From assembly GCA_027623295.1 (NCBI GenBank), contig JAQBXR010000014.1:1-64000 (forward strand): DNA of 64,000 bases. The letters are read 5' to 3'. Of this stretch, positions 28,163-36,994 are shown piece after piece (within the stretch, counting starts at the first letter, position 1; each line of letters starts with the position of its first letter). The stretch is from Planctomycetota bacterium. Its GTDB lineage: Bacteria; Planctomycetota; UBA1135. The notes beneath the pieces are model-generated. The model saw nothing but the letters and a program-made list of their open reading frames with translations. It had not been told where the DNA came from and made no database searches. The position numbers and the translations under genes are program-made.

Positions 28163-31069
28163 ATGACGGCCCCCCACATTTCGCCCGAACAACTCCTGGA
28201 GCACCAGGACTGGCTGTTTCGCCTTGTCCGAAATTTAGCCAAGGATGACTTTTCCGCCGATGACATGGTGCAAGCCACCATGGCCGAGGCGCTTGCCGAT
28301 GAGAATGCAGGACAGACCAACCTCCGCGCATGGCTCGGCTCTACCGCTCGGCGTCTCACCGCGCAAAACTGGCGCTCTGAATATCGGCGTCAGCAACGCC
28401 AAGGAAAAGTCGCTCTTTCAGACGAAACCGTTCTTCAACAAAGCTCCGACATCACCGAACTCTTTCATGTGGCCAACCAAGCCCTAAGGGATCTCCCTGA
28501 AAACGAACGCGTGGTCATCATGCTTCGCCACATGCAGGGCTGGAAATCGCAACGCGTTGCCGACGAACTAAAAATCCCCCTGGACAAAGTTTACCGAGAC
28601 AGTGAACGCGGCTTAAAAAAACTGCGGGACCGGTTTCAGGCAAAGTATGGCAAGGAATGGAATGCCAGCTGCCTTGCCATATTAGGCATTCCCCTTGGCC
28701 GCGGTACCGCAGCCACTTTGGGCACTGTGGCGGCAATTGCCGCGAGTTTGGCAGTTCTTTTAGGTGGCGCATGGCTAGGTGGATTGTTCGACGGGTCTGA
28801 AGTAAGAAAGAACGAATCCCAAACCGCAAACCGAGCGCTGGTTGCCCAAACCTCTTCCCATATTGACGCCTTACCTCTCCACCAAAATGGCGTGCGAAGG
28901 GAAACGCTTCCGCCTCCATCCAATAGTCAAGCTGCCTATTCCATGCATGCGGTTGATGAATTGGGCAACTCCCTTTCCGGCGTAGAAGTTAGTTTCTCAT
29001 TTCATGATCTTTCCACGTACATGTTCTCTGCCAAAAAAGTCGAGTTTACCGACTCTGCTGGCATGGCCTACTTCCAGCTAGAGCCTGGCCAGGAGCCAGA
29101 AGGCGTCATGGCAACGGCGAATGGCCTCTTTCATCAACTCTTAATTCGACCGAATGTCTCCCTCGGGACTCCCACGACTCTGCGATTCTGGAAAGGCACG
29201 ATCCCGGTTTCCTTTCAGCTCATCAATGGACCTCCGAACGCCAAGCTTTTGGTTCGTGGAGAGACAGGTGCGCGCGCCTTCTGTGTCACCGACCAAAACG
29301 GATTTGGCACTCTTCTCCTTCCCCATCCAGGCAAATACCAAGTCATGCCTGCGAAAGCATTGCCTCGCATGGAAATAGTGAACTTCCAAGCACTCGCTGG
29401 AGGCAGCGAAAGCCCTATCCAAGTTTCCTACCCAAGTCCCAAGGAGTTCACTCTAACGGCCGTGCAAGCCGGGAGTGGCGAAGTCATCACAACAGCAGAG
29501 TTCACTCTAGTCTGGCCAACTATGGATGAAAACAGTCATACCGCGGAAAGCAAATCTCTTCCGCTGCAAGGAGAGCAGGGAGTCTTGTGGCATCGCGTCC
29601 AAGAAATGGAAAGTCCCTACGCTAGGGTGCGTGTACACGCTGACGGATATAGCGGCATACAAGTGGCTGTTGTGGAAGCCCTTGAGGCTCCATTTGTGGT
29701 GGAACTACAACCCCTGACTCAGGTTCGCGCAAGTTTCCAACTCTCAGACCCACGACGACATTTAGTCTCAGCCAAGGCCACCTACGCCAACGCAAAATTC
29801 GATCTGACCAAGGAAGGTCCAGAATCGACACTTTTGCTTTGGGAAAATGCTCCAGTAGAGGACTTGTTTTTCACCAACCGCAATCAGGTGCTGATCTCCA
29901 AGACGGAGGCGGGTGACTCCTTAGGTCTCTACTGCACAGCCGTCGACGACCTTGGCCAAGCTTGGCATTCTGCAATATTGGGCGCCAGCGACCTTCACGG
30001 CCATGAACCGCAGATTCTTCTTACGCATCTGCCACAGGAGAGTACGACTTTAAAGTTCTTGCACGCGCCCTCACCGGATTCCAGCTATACCTACTCGGTC
30101 GCCCTGCCATTCTTCCCTGGCCGCGCCTCGGGTCTCCTTGCACTATCAGAGGAAAGGGAAGCTGAAATCGCAACCAACCCAGGAGAACGCCTTACGGCCT
30201 CTTTTCGAGATGCGCGATTCTTCTGTGACCTTGCTCTAACCCTTCCGACCACGCCGGGAGCGCCCACCTACTCCATTCAATTCCCGGAACGAACGGCCAC
30301 ACTGCATGGGCGAATCACTGATGCCTTAGGCCAACCGCTCATGGATTGCTCGGTGACTGCCATTCCCAAGCAACAAACCATGGCAACCGGCTCTAGCCCA
30401 GTAGAGATTGTCAAGACTGGCTTCAATCTCAAAATCCATAACGGCTTGCTGCACGAGGAGTTACTTTTTGAAGGTGAATACGAGCTGAAATTCTGGTATC
30501 CCGGCCACACTTTCTACCGCACCGTATCGACCGAGAATGACTTTGCTCTCGTGGCTCCAACCTTGGTCCAATACCAGTTCCGAGTTATGGATCGCGACTC
30601 CCAAGCCCCTCTTGCAGGTGTCCTGAACCGTCGACGCGACCTCGGGCTTTCTTTGCCCATGATTGTTGAGCGAGGAGACCCCACCACAGGTCACCTGGTC
30701 ACCTCGGTGGATACCGCGGAGGCCACGGATGGTTTATTTATCGTGGCCAAAGGCTACCAGCCAGATTTGCTTTCCAACTACATTCACGGATCGCCCCAAG
30801 TGGTTGAGCTGACTCCTGGCAGAAACGGATCCATTGTGTTTTCGGAAAACACCTTGGATTGCAACCCACAAGCTCATTGGACTTTAGATGCCTGGGGTGA
30901 GGATTCCGATCCTCGGCATTCTCTATTACGCAATTTTCTTGAGCGCGTCAGCTTCGAAGGAGCTCCCTTAGAGGACTTTATTCTCATCGAGAGAGAGGCC
31001 GATGGCACCCAAACCGGACGCACGATTGAAGTTTTGGCAGACGGTTCCATTTTAGTCCACATCTCCTAA
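28163..31069 (+). CDS. ECF sigma factor fused to membrane anchor and large exported part
   Basis: 968 residues from ATG 28163. Residues ~10-80 are sigma region 2 (DFSADDMVQATMAEAL, LRAWLGSTARRL) and ~95-160 region 4 (ALRDLPENERVVIMLRHM, SQRVADELKIPLDKVYRDSERGLKKL). A single membrane helix at ~178-203 (AAIAASLAVLLGGAWLGG) is followed by ~760 residues of extracytoplasmic beta-rich sequence with carboxypeptidase-regulatory-like segments (VDELGNSLSGVEVSF, ITDALGQPLMDCSVTA). The sigma part would therefore be held at the inner face of the membrane and the rest would sense something outside. Release would need proteolysis or another mechanism. No separate anti-sigma gene is adjacent. Confidence 0.85.
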   Translation: MTAPHISPEQLLEHQDWLFRLVRNLAKDDFSADDMVQATMAEALADENAGQTNLRAWLGSTARRLTAQNWRSEYRRQQRQGKVALSDETVLQQSSDITELFHVANQALRDLPENERVVIMLRHMQGWKSQRVADELKIPLDKVYRDSERGLKKLRDRFQAKYGKEWNASCLAILGIPLGRGTAATLGTVAAIAASLAVLLGGAWLGGLFDGSEVRKNESQTANRALVAQTSSHIDALPLHQNGVRRETLPPPSNSQAAYSMHAVDELGNSLSGVEVSFSFHDLSTYMFSAKKVEFTDSAGMAYFQLEPGQEPEGVMATANGLFHQLLIRPNVSLGTPTTLRFWKGTIPVSFQLINGPPNAKLLVRGETGARAFCVTDQNGFGTLLLPHPGKYQVMPAKALPRMEIVNFQALAGGSESPIQVSYPSPKEFTLTAVQAGSGEVITTAEFTLVWPTMDENSHTAESKSLPLQGEQGVLWHRVQEMESPYARVRVHADGYSGIQVAVVEALEAPFVVELQPLTQVRASFQLSDPRRHLVSAKATYANAKFDLTKEGPESTLLLWENAPVEDLFFTNRNQVLISKTEAGDSLGLYCTAVDDLGQAWHSAILGASDLHGHEPQILLTHLPQESTTLKFLHAPSPDSSYTYSVALPFFPGRASGLLALSEEREAEIATNPGERLTASFRDARFFCDLALTLPTTPGAPTYSIQFPERTATLHGRITDALGQPLMDCSVTAIPKQQTMATGSSPVEIVKTGFNLKIHNGLLHEELLFEGEYELKFWYPGHTFYRTVSTENDFALVAPTLVQYQFRVMDRDSQAPLAGVLNRRRDLGLSLPMIVERGDPTTGHLVTSVDTAEATDGLFIVAKGYQPDLLSNYIHGSPQVVELTPGRNGSIVFSENTLDCNPQAHWTLDAWGEDSDPRHSLLRNFLERVSFEGAPLEDFILIEREADGTQTGRTIEVLADGSILVHIS

Positions 31070-31099
31070 TTCGATCAGCGTCGGTATCCTCTGCTTTGC

Positions 31100-32044
31100 A
31101 TGATGCGCGCCTCCTACTGGATTCTTGCTTTCTGCCTGGCTATCTCGCTAAGCAGTTGTGGTGGAAAAGAGAAAGTCCTGGCCTCTTCTGCCAATTTAGA
31201 CCACCCGTCCTTTCTCTGGAAGGTCACCAAGGGTGACACGCAGGCGTGGCTATTCGGCACCATGCACTTCACCGACCCGGAGGTCACCCATCTGGGTTTG
31301 GAAGTGCACCAAGCGCTCGATGCTGCCGATGCCGTCTTCACCGAGGTCGAGGAGACTCCAACTTCTGGAGCTCGGGTTTCTCAAGCGGGCACCATGCCTA
31401 AAGGCGAGTCCTTAACATCGGTGGTTTCGCCGGAACTTCTTGCGCGTTTGCATGGCTACTTGGAATCACGCAACCTTCCGGCAACATCGCTAGATCACCT
31501 ACGGCCCTGGATGGTCGGCCTGCAAATCGGCCAGCTCGATGCCATTCCATATATGTCGCATGGGGTGAAGTTAGATGTGCAGCTCATGCATCGGGCCAAG
31601 CAAGATGGCAAGGAGTTTGGCGCGATTGAAACGATTGATGAGCAGTTACGCGCGCTTTCTTTTGGCAGCATGGAAGAGCAGGTGCACATGCTTTCGATTA
31701 GCCTAGACAAGCTCATCCAAGAACAAGCTGAGGAACTAACCAGCGTTGCCAAGTTGCGCAAACTTTACCTCGCTGGCGATGGGGAAGCTTTGTGGGCTTT
31801 CGCCATGTCGGAAACCGATTTAGATGATCCGATCCAAAATGCATGGCTAAATGCCATCTTGCAGGAGCGCAACACTCGTATGGCGCAACGCATTCATGCA
31901 CGCCTGCTCGAGCATCCCGACAAGGCGACGGTCTTCGCCTTCGGCACGCTTCACTTTGTCGGCCCGAACAGTGTCGGGGAGCACCTGAAATCCCTGGGTT
32001 ACAGCGTGACCCGTGTCGAACACATCGCCCCGAAAGAACTTTAA
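31100..32044 (+). CDS. TraB/GumN family lipoprotein
   Basis: 314 residues with a lipobox (SLSSC) near residue 20. The TraB/GumN/PrgY signature is clear at both ends: FLWKVTKGDTQAWLFGTMHF near the N-terminus with the GxxH, and FAFGTLHFVGPNSVGEHL at the C-terminus with the second GxxH. Relatives are proposed metal-dependent proteases of the Tiki fold. The mature protein would be anchored in the cell envelope. Its stop shares TTAA with the opposing aminotransferase gene. Confidence 0.9.
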   Translation: MMRASYWILAFCLAISLSSCGGKEKVLASSANLDHPSFLWKVTKGDTQAWLFGTMHFTDPEVTHLGLEVHQALDAADAVFTEVEETPTSGARVSQAGTMPKGESLTSVVSPELLARLHGYLESRNLPATSLDHLRPWMVGLQIGQLDAIPYMSHGVKLDVQLMHRAKQDGKEFGAIETIDEQLRALSFGSMEEQVHMLSISLDKLIQEQAEELTSVAKLRKLYLAGDGEALWAFAMSETDLDDPIQNAWLNAILQERNTRMAQRIHARLLEHPDKATVFAFGTLHFVGPNSVGEHLKSLGYSVTRVEHIAPKEL

Positions 32045-33213
32045 ACCAGACTTTCGATCGCTTCCGCTAGGCGATGGTATTCCGATTCGGTGTTGTAAAT
32101 GTGGACCGAAAAGCGCACTACGGTGCCTAAGTCATCGGGCAAGGGAATGGCTGGGATCTGAATCCCCCATTGATTCTGCAACTCGGTGTAAATACTGGTG
32201 CCGCGTTTCTCTACCGTCTTCATCGCGGCACTAGGAATGAATAGGGAGGCCATGGTTCCAATCATCGAATCCGGCGCCGGCAATCCTGTACCAAAACGTT
32301 CAGCAAGCATGGTACGCATCGAAAGAGTAAGTTCATGATTACGTTTCATGATGGCATTCCAGCCGCCATCCACGAGGTCTTCCATGAAGTCCAAAACATG
32401 CGCCACGCTCCCCCACGCCGTGGGATCGAAAGTTCCGGTCCAATCAAACTCTTGCAGAAAGCGCGAGCGATTTTCGGTCCCTGCGTTGTAGCCATGACTA
32501 ATTGTCACCGGATGGATTTCTTCCTGCAACTCCGGACGCACATATAGGAAGGCCGATCCCTTGGGCGCACAAACCCACTTATGCAGGTTACCGGTGTAGT
32601 AATCCGCACCAAGCTCCTCAAGATTCAAGGGGAGCTGACCGGGAGCATGAGCGCCATCAACCAAGGTGCGAATACCTTTATTGCGCATGGCTTGAATGAT
32701 TTCTGCCACCGGCAAAACCAAGGCAGTCGGGCTCGTAATGTGATCCACCAAACAAAACACCGTGCGCTTAGTCACCTTGGCCATCATGGCCTCGACAACT
32801 TGCTGTGGATCGGTCAAAGGGAAAGGCAATTTGACCACCACTACGATGGCACCCGATCGCTCCGCAGAAAAATCTAAAGCATTCCGACAAGCGTTGTATT
32901 CATGATCCGTGACCAAGACTTCATCGCCTGGTTGCCAGCGTTGGGCTCCAATCGCGGCGTTGACTCCGTGCGTGGCGTTGGGAACGAAGGCCAAATCCGT
33001 CATTGGGGCGCCAAGGAACTCCGCAAGCCGTGCGCGGGAATGGTCCAGCAGGGAGGTGCGATGCCCCATAAAGCGCACCGGCTCCCGTTCCATTTCTTGC
33101 CGCAACTCCTGCTGCTTAAGCTGGATACGTGCTGGACAAGCGCCATAAGACCCATGGTTCAGGAAGGTCACCTCTGGGTCCAAGGTCCAATGCCGACGGT
33201 AAGGATTCTTCAT
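32041..33213 (-). CDS. Class V aminotransferase (isopenicillin N epimerase-like)
   Basis: 390 residues from ATG 33213; an upstream in-frame start at 33333 would overlap the divergent gene and lacks homology. FLNHGSYGACP opens the fold, VTDHEYNACRN and DGAHAPGQLPL bind PLP, and GNLHKWVCAPKG contains the PLP Lys. The family includes cysteine desulfurase-like and isopenicillin-N-epimerase-like enzymes, so the substrate cannot be given. A desulfurase or selenocysteine-lyase-like role is conceivable next to a selenoprotein gene, but nothing in the sequence demands it. Confidence 0.88.
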   Translation of the reverse strand: MKNPYRRHWTLDPEVTFLNHGSYGACPARIQLKQQELRQEMEREPVRFMGHRTSLLDHSRARLAEFLGAPMTDLAFVPNATHGVNAAIGAQRWQPGDEVLVTDHEYNACRNALDFSAERSGAIVVVVKLPFPLTDPQQVVEAMMAKVTKRTVFCLVDHITSPTALVLPVAEIIQAMRNKGIRTLVDGAHAPGQLPLNLEELGADYYTGNLHKWVCAPKGSAFLYVRPELQEEIHPVTISHGYNAGTENRSRFLQEFDWTGTFDPTAWGSVAHVLDFMEDLVDGGWNAIMKRNHELTLSMRTMLAERFGTGLPAPDSMIGTMASLFIPSAAMKTVEKRGTSIYTELQNQWGIQIPAIPLPDDLGTVVRFSVHIYNTESEYHRLAEAIESLV

Positions 33214-33257
33214 AAAAACTAGTGTAGAAGATCCCTTCCTTAACCTAGAATGACTGT

Positions 33258-33602
33258 ATGAACAGACAATCCTTGATTGGCCTGTTACCTCTCTTTGCTC
33301 TCGGCGCATGTGCGCAGCCGCAAAATGGTACACAGGATAAGTCTATGGCTGAAGAAGTCGTAGTAACCCAAGCTGAGGAGGCGATGGTGCAAACCGTCCA
33401 CCTCAGCGTGACCGGAATGACTTGAGGCGTCGCCTGAGTGGGCAAAGTCAACTCGGCACTCGCCGCTCTACCGTGGGTAGAGGAAAGTTCTGTAGATTTC
33501 AAAAACAAAATGTGCACCGTGGTCGTCAAAACTGACAGTTACGATGAAGCCGCCACCGTCGATGCCATCAGGGCACTCAACTTTGGAGTGACCGTTCTCT
33601 AA
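33258..33602 (+). CDS. Lipoprotein HMA-domain selenoprotein with two selenocysteines
   Basis: 114 residues if TGA 33423-33425 and TGA 33435-33437 are read as Sec (residues 56 and 60). The ATG at 33258 opens a lipoprotein signal (ALGAC, Cys18), then a polar linker, then a heavy-metal-associated fold: LSVTGMT-U-GVA-U-VGKVNSAL, WVEESSVDFKNK, VVVKTDSYDEAATVDAIRALNFGVTVL. In canonical HMA domains the metal ligands are the two Cys of GMTCxxC; here both ligand positions are TGA with three residues between. Frame and homology are continuous to TAA at 33600. A stable hairpin follows and a strong terminator ends the gene. It would bind a soft metal ion (for example Hg, Cu or Ag) in the periplasm; the metal is inferred. 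Confidence 0.88.
33466..33482 (+). promoter_or_regulatory. Candidate bacterial SECIS hairpin (HMA gene)
   Basis: CTCTACC (33466-33472) and GGTAGAG (33476-33482) form a perfect seven-base stem with loop GTG, whose tip reads CCGTGG. The loop starts 36 bases after the second TGA, the far end of the accepted window. For the first TGA, GAGT (33436-33439) with ACTC (33451-33454) and an 11-base loop is a weaker candidate. Confidence 0.6.
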
Positions 33603-33619
33603 ACAGAACGGATCTAAAG

Positions 33620-33650
33620 AGGCCACAGCAGAAATGCTGTGGCCTTTTTT
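33620..33650 (+). terminator. Rho-independent terminator after HMA selenoprotein
   Basis: AGGCCACAGCA (33620-33630), loop GAAA, TGCTGTGGCCT (33635-33645), then T-run to 33650. Perfect 11-bp stem. Confidence 0.95.
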
Positions 33651-33734
33651 AATGCACTACAGGGAAAAGGGTTAGGTAGTTGAGATATAACCGAAAACCG
33701 TGGATGGTGACCTAAAAACAAGCGCGACGAACCC

Positions 33735-34315
33735 TTGGTGGTGGCTCTCAAACCGACACCCAATCCAGAGCCCACGACCCAGGACGTGCTCACCGAGGTG
33801 CTCCGAAAAGGAGCCCAACTCGGCATCGGAATCATGCTTTCGACAAGGAGCACGGCGTCTTATGGACGATCCTCTTCGGGTGGTCCGGCATCGCGGCGAC
33901 GTTCTGTCCGACGATGGTCCTCAGCCTCTATTAGTCCGGCCTCGAAGGTTGGGTCGAACGGCTCCCGGACCTCGATGTCCTCCTGCCCTCCTTCGTGGTC
34001 GGGTTCGTGGTGCTTGTCGCGGGAGAGGGGAACGACGTATTTCGCGTGACGGAATTGGAAAGCCAGCCAAACGCCCTCCCAGATCCGGACATTGGGTTTA
34101 CATGGCTGCGTTCAGCGTTGGGCTTGATGCATCCCATGGTGGACCTCCCGGACAAAGGCCTGATGCATCACGTACGCTCGAAGGTTTCTCTTACCTGGGA
34201 AAAACGGAAACCCATTTCTTGGTATGCCCTCACCTCACTTGGACGCGATACCCTCATCCGCCACGTAGCAGTTCTGCACACGCTTACCGCAAATCTTGAT
34301 CTGCCAAGCGCCTAG
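33735..34315 (+). pseudogene. Sodium/solute symporter (SSS) remnant
   Basis: In frame 2 the text from about 33854 reads GVLWTILFGWSGIAATFCPTMVLSLY, then TAG at 33932-33934 where relatives have Trp, then SGLEGW and VLLPSFVVGFVVL. This is the C-terminal helix region of PutP-type symporters with pieces missing. Upstream, in another frame from 33735, a separate piece (VLTEVLRKGAQLGIGIML) lacks a usable start. The tail to 34315 is open but unrecognised. Together with the terminator before it, this fills most of the 740 bases between the HMA and peptidase genes. I read it as a decayed and rearranged gene. Confidence 0.6.
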
Positions 34316-34343
34316 ATAATCGTCGCAACAAGTATCATCCGAC

Positions 34344-35645
34344 ATGCTCTCCATCCTCGCTCTCAGCCTGTCGGCCCCACTGTTTGGGTTTTGCCCTGCA
34401 CAGACCCAAGAGCCCCTGCCCGCCGGTAATGCCGCCCGCATCGAGGCTGACATTCGACGTCTTGCCGATTTTGGTACCCGCAACACCCTTTCCGACACCA
34501 AAAGCAAGACCCGTGGGATTGGCGCTGCGCGTAGTTGGTTAAGAGATGAGCTCGAAAGTATTTCTGAGGAATATCACGATGGCCGTTTAGAAGTAAGGCT
34601 TCAACATTTCGAAATCAAACCGGGACGTCGGATTCCGAAAGCGATCGACCTTGCGAATGTGGTTGCAGTCCTGCCCGGCACCGACCCCGATCGCTTAGTG
34701 GTTCTTTCCGGACACTATGACTCCATGCCAAGCTCTCCCACCGATGGCGAAAGCGATGCACCTGGAGCCAATGATGACGCAAGTGGAACTGCTGCAGTTT
34801 TAGAAGCGGCAAGAATGTTAGGCGGACTAAAGCCTCGCGCCACCATTGTGTTCCTTGCGGTCGCAGGTGAAGAGCAAGGACTTTATGGAAGTACAAGACA
34901 AGCTGAGTGGTGGAAAGAGGAAGGCAAACACGTGGAGGCCATGTTCACTATGGACATCGTCGGAGGTGTGGTTGGATCCAGCGGCAAACAAGAACCATAT
35001 CGTTTACGAGTTTTCAGTGAAGGCGTGCCTACTGCCGGCCAGAAAATCATCGGCAGCGACAACGATGCTCCTTCCAGGCAACTTGCGCGTTACATCAAAC
35101 GCACCGCAGCCATGTCCCTTCCAGAATTTGAACTCACGCTCATTTTCCGCCAAGACCGATTTTTGCGGGGCGGAGACCATCGTCCGTTTAATGATTTAGG
35201 TTGGGCCGCCATCCGCCTTACCGAGCCGCATGAAAACTATCATTGGCAACACCAAGATGTTCGCGAGGAAGATGGCATTGCATACGGCGATGTTCCAGAT
35301 AACGTTGATTTTGCCTACACCGGACGCGTAGCAACCAGTGTGGCTAGCGCAGTGAGGGAACTCAGCTTGGCTCCGGCAGCGCCCCAAAATGTGCAGGTCG
35401 ACATTTCTGAGCTCACCCCACACACCACCCTCCGCTGGCAACCCAACACGGAAAAGGACTTAGCCGGATATGCCATCCTCTTGCGCCGCACCGATGAGGC
35501 TCTTTGGACTGACCGCATCGAGGTTCCAGAGGGCCATGAGATCACCCTAGAAGGCTTCAGCAAGGACAACTTCCTCTTTGCTGTCGAGGCCGTCGACAAA
35601 AATGGAAACCGCAGCCTTGCGGTCTATCCTTACCCTAGTCGCTGA
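34344..35645 (+). CDS. Exported M28 family metallopeptidase with fibronectin-like tail
   Basis: 433 residues with a signal peptide (LFGFCPAQTQ). The M28 zinc ligands are recognisable: SGHYDSMPSSP, APGANDDASGTAAVLEAARML, VAGEEQGLYGS and TMDIVGG. The C-terminal ~90 residues (APQNVQVDISELTPHTTLRW, LAGYAILLRR) form a fibronectin type III-like domain. It is probably a secreted aminopeptidase that trims peptides outside the cytoplasm. It ends with an ordinary TGA stop and is followed 15 bases later by a small lipoprotein gene. Confidence 0.9.
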   Translation: MLSILALSLSAPLFGFCPAQTQEPLPAGNAARIEADIRRLADFGTRNTLSDTKSKTRGIGAARSWLRDELESISEEYHDGRLEVRLQHFEIKPGRRIPKAIDLANVVAVLPGTDPDRLVVLSGHYDSMPSSPTDGESDAPGANDDASGTAAVLEAARMLGGLKPRATIVFLAVAGEEQGLYGSTRQAEWWKEEGKHVEAMFTMDIVGGVVGSSGKQEPYRLRVFSEGVPTAGQKIIGSDNDAPSRQLARYIKRTAAMSLPEFELTLIFRQDRFLRGGDHRPFNDLGWAAIRLTEPHENYHWQHQDVREEDGIAYGDVPDNVDFAYTGRVATSVASAVRELSLAPAAPQNVQVDISELTPHTTLRWQPNTEKDLAGYAILLRRTDEALWTDRIEVPEGHEITLEGFSKDNFLFAVEAVDKNGNRSLAVYPYPSR

Positions 35646-35660
35646 GCCTAAAATCGCATC

Positions 35661-36242
35661 ATGCATCGCCTGCTAGCCTTTGCACTGCTGCTTCCCTTTG
35701 CTTCTTGCGTTTCGCCTGCCCTCCCACCAGAAGCGCCGCAAGACCCGGTCAAGGTCTACCTATTGCTAGAAGGTGAACACGCTGGGGTGCTACTCCCTGA
35801 CGGCGCCGATGCATGGCTGGAATACAGCTATGGTGACTACGGATGGGTCGTGATGGGCCGTGATACTCCTTGCTATGCAAGCTTTGCCCTCTTCACCAAG
35901 ACGGAAGGCGCCCTAGGCCGCCGCACCTTCCACGGACACCCAGCTGCCGATTCCTTCAGTCTTTCACGCGGCACCCGCTTTCAGCCTTTTCTGGTGGAAC
36001 GGCAAAAGGTAGATGCACTGCGCAGTCAACTCGATGCGGAATTTGTCAGGAATCAAGAAGAACCCTTCTTCAACCCGGGTTTTGGTCTGAACTATGTGCG
36101 CGCAAGCCATAGCTACGACCTCTTCCATCATTGCGCTCACGCCACAATTGAATGGCTGCAAGCTCTAGGCTGCGATGTTTCTTCCTCAGGCATCATCCGC
36201 AGCGTAGAAATGCGCGGAATTGAGCCTGAGTACGCACCTTAA
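35661..36242 (+). CDS. DUF2459-like lipoprotein
   Basis: 193 residues with a lipobox (PFASC) and a predicted envelope location. Motifs such as EHAGVLLP, WLEYSYGDYGWVVM and YDLFHHCAHATIEWLQALGC resemble the DUF2459 family of small proteins with conserved His and Cys. The similarity is moderate and the function unknown. It lies directly downstream of the M28 peptidase gene, perhaps in one transcript, and its stop overlaps the stop of the opposing gene by four bases. Confidence 0.6.
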   Translation: MHRLLAFALLLPFASCVSPALPPEAPQDPVKVYLLLEGEHAGVLLPDGADAWLEYSYGDYGWVVMGRDTPCYASFALFTKTEGALGRRTFHGHPAADSFSLSRGTRFQPFLVERQKVDALRSQLDAEFVRNQEEPFFNPGFGLNYVRASHSYDLFHHCAHATIEWLQALGCDVSSSGIIRSVEMRGIEPEYAP

Positions 36243-36973
36243 GCGCCGGCGTCTAACTCCAGTCCTCGGTAGACCGTCATAAAGTCTTCCCCCGCCGCGA
36301 CGCGATCCAACAAGGTGAGCACTCCCTCTCGTCCTACCAGGCGTATCCAACGACGGACTTCCCGCTTGGCAAAGACGAGGTGGTCCTCGCCATCGACCCC
36401 CTGAAACCACTCGGGCTCGGCCATGATTGAGTAGCTCGGGATGGGAATAGCCTTGGCCTCTTGCTCCTCGAGCACCGCGGCGGACAAAAACTCTCGATGA
36501 TCGAGTTGGGTACATACCCCCTCATCGAACCAGGCCGGAAGCTGCTCAAAAACCTTTTCCCCTAAGCGATGCTTCACTTCTGCGTGCGCAAGCGCATGAG
36601 CCATGACGTCGGGGTTATTCCCCCGCGGTGCAATCACTACCAAAATGGAGGCGTTGTGAAAGTAACTCGAGGCGAATGGATTGCCCACAGCAAAGCGCTC
36701 CTTCAAAATCGTTTGGTCAGCAAAAGCCACAATGGGATCAGCTTCTAGGGTGCCAAAAAACTCCCTAGCCAAAGCCTGGCCCAAAGCAAGGTCGCTCAAG
36801 AAGGCATCGCCCTTCTGGGAATCTAAATCAGAACGGAGAAAGACCCCTGGCCTGCTTTCGTCCATTTGCGTCTGCATGACAAAACTGCGGCGAAAAGCCA
36901 CTGGGTCGCGCAAGGCAAAAATCGCAAAGCTCGCTAAAGCTATGGCTGCTATGAGGAGAATCAGTTTGCGCAT
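36239..36973 (-). CDS. Membrane-anchored peptidase-MA-like protein with degenerate HExxH
   Basis: 244 residues with one N-terminal membrane helix. The centre resembles a gluzincin metallopeptidase: VMAHALAHAEVKHRLG takes the place of the zinc motif HExxH, and LPAWFDEGVC matches the downstream glutamate segment. The catalytic Glu of HExxH is Ala here, so proteolysis is doubtful while metal binding may remain. The downstream neighbour on the same strand order is a single-domain response regulator gene starting upstream of it. I infer a substrate-binding or regulatory role at most. Confidence 0.6.
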   Translation of the reverse strand: MRKLILLIAAIALASFAIFALRDPVAFRRSFVMQTQMDESRPGVFLRSDLDSQKGDAFLSDLALGQALAREFFGTLEADPIVAFADQTILKERFAVGNPFASSYFHNASILVVIAPRGNNPDVMAHALAHAEVKHRLGEKVFEQLPAWFDEGVCTQLDHREFLSAAVLEEQEAKAIPIPSYSIMAEPEWFQGVDGEDHLVFAKREVRRWIRLVGREGVLTLLDRVAAGEDFMTVYRGLELDAGA

Positions 36974-36994
36974 AACGCCTGCGCCGATGCTGAC

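Noticed and set aside
32041-33213. Selenocysteine lyase or desulfurase call for the class V aminotransferase
   Set aside because: The motifs fit the isopenicillin-N-epimerase-like branch at least as well, and the only support is the neighbouring selenoprotein gene.
33700-34299. 199-codon plus-strand ORF after the HMA gene
   Set aside because: The symporter-like text lies in a different frame and this reading shows no fold or signal. It is an artefact of the remnant region.
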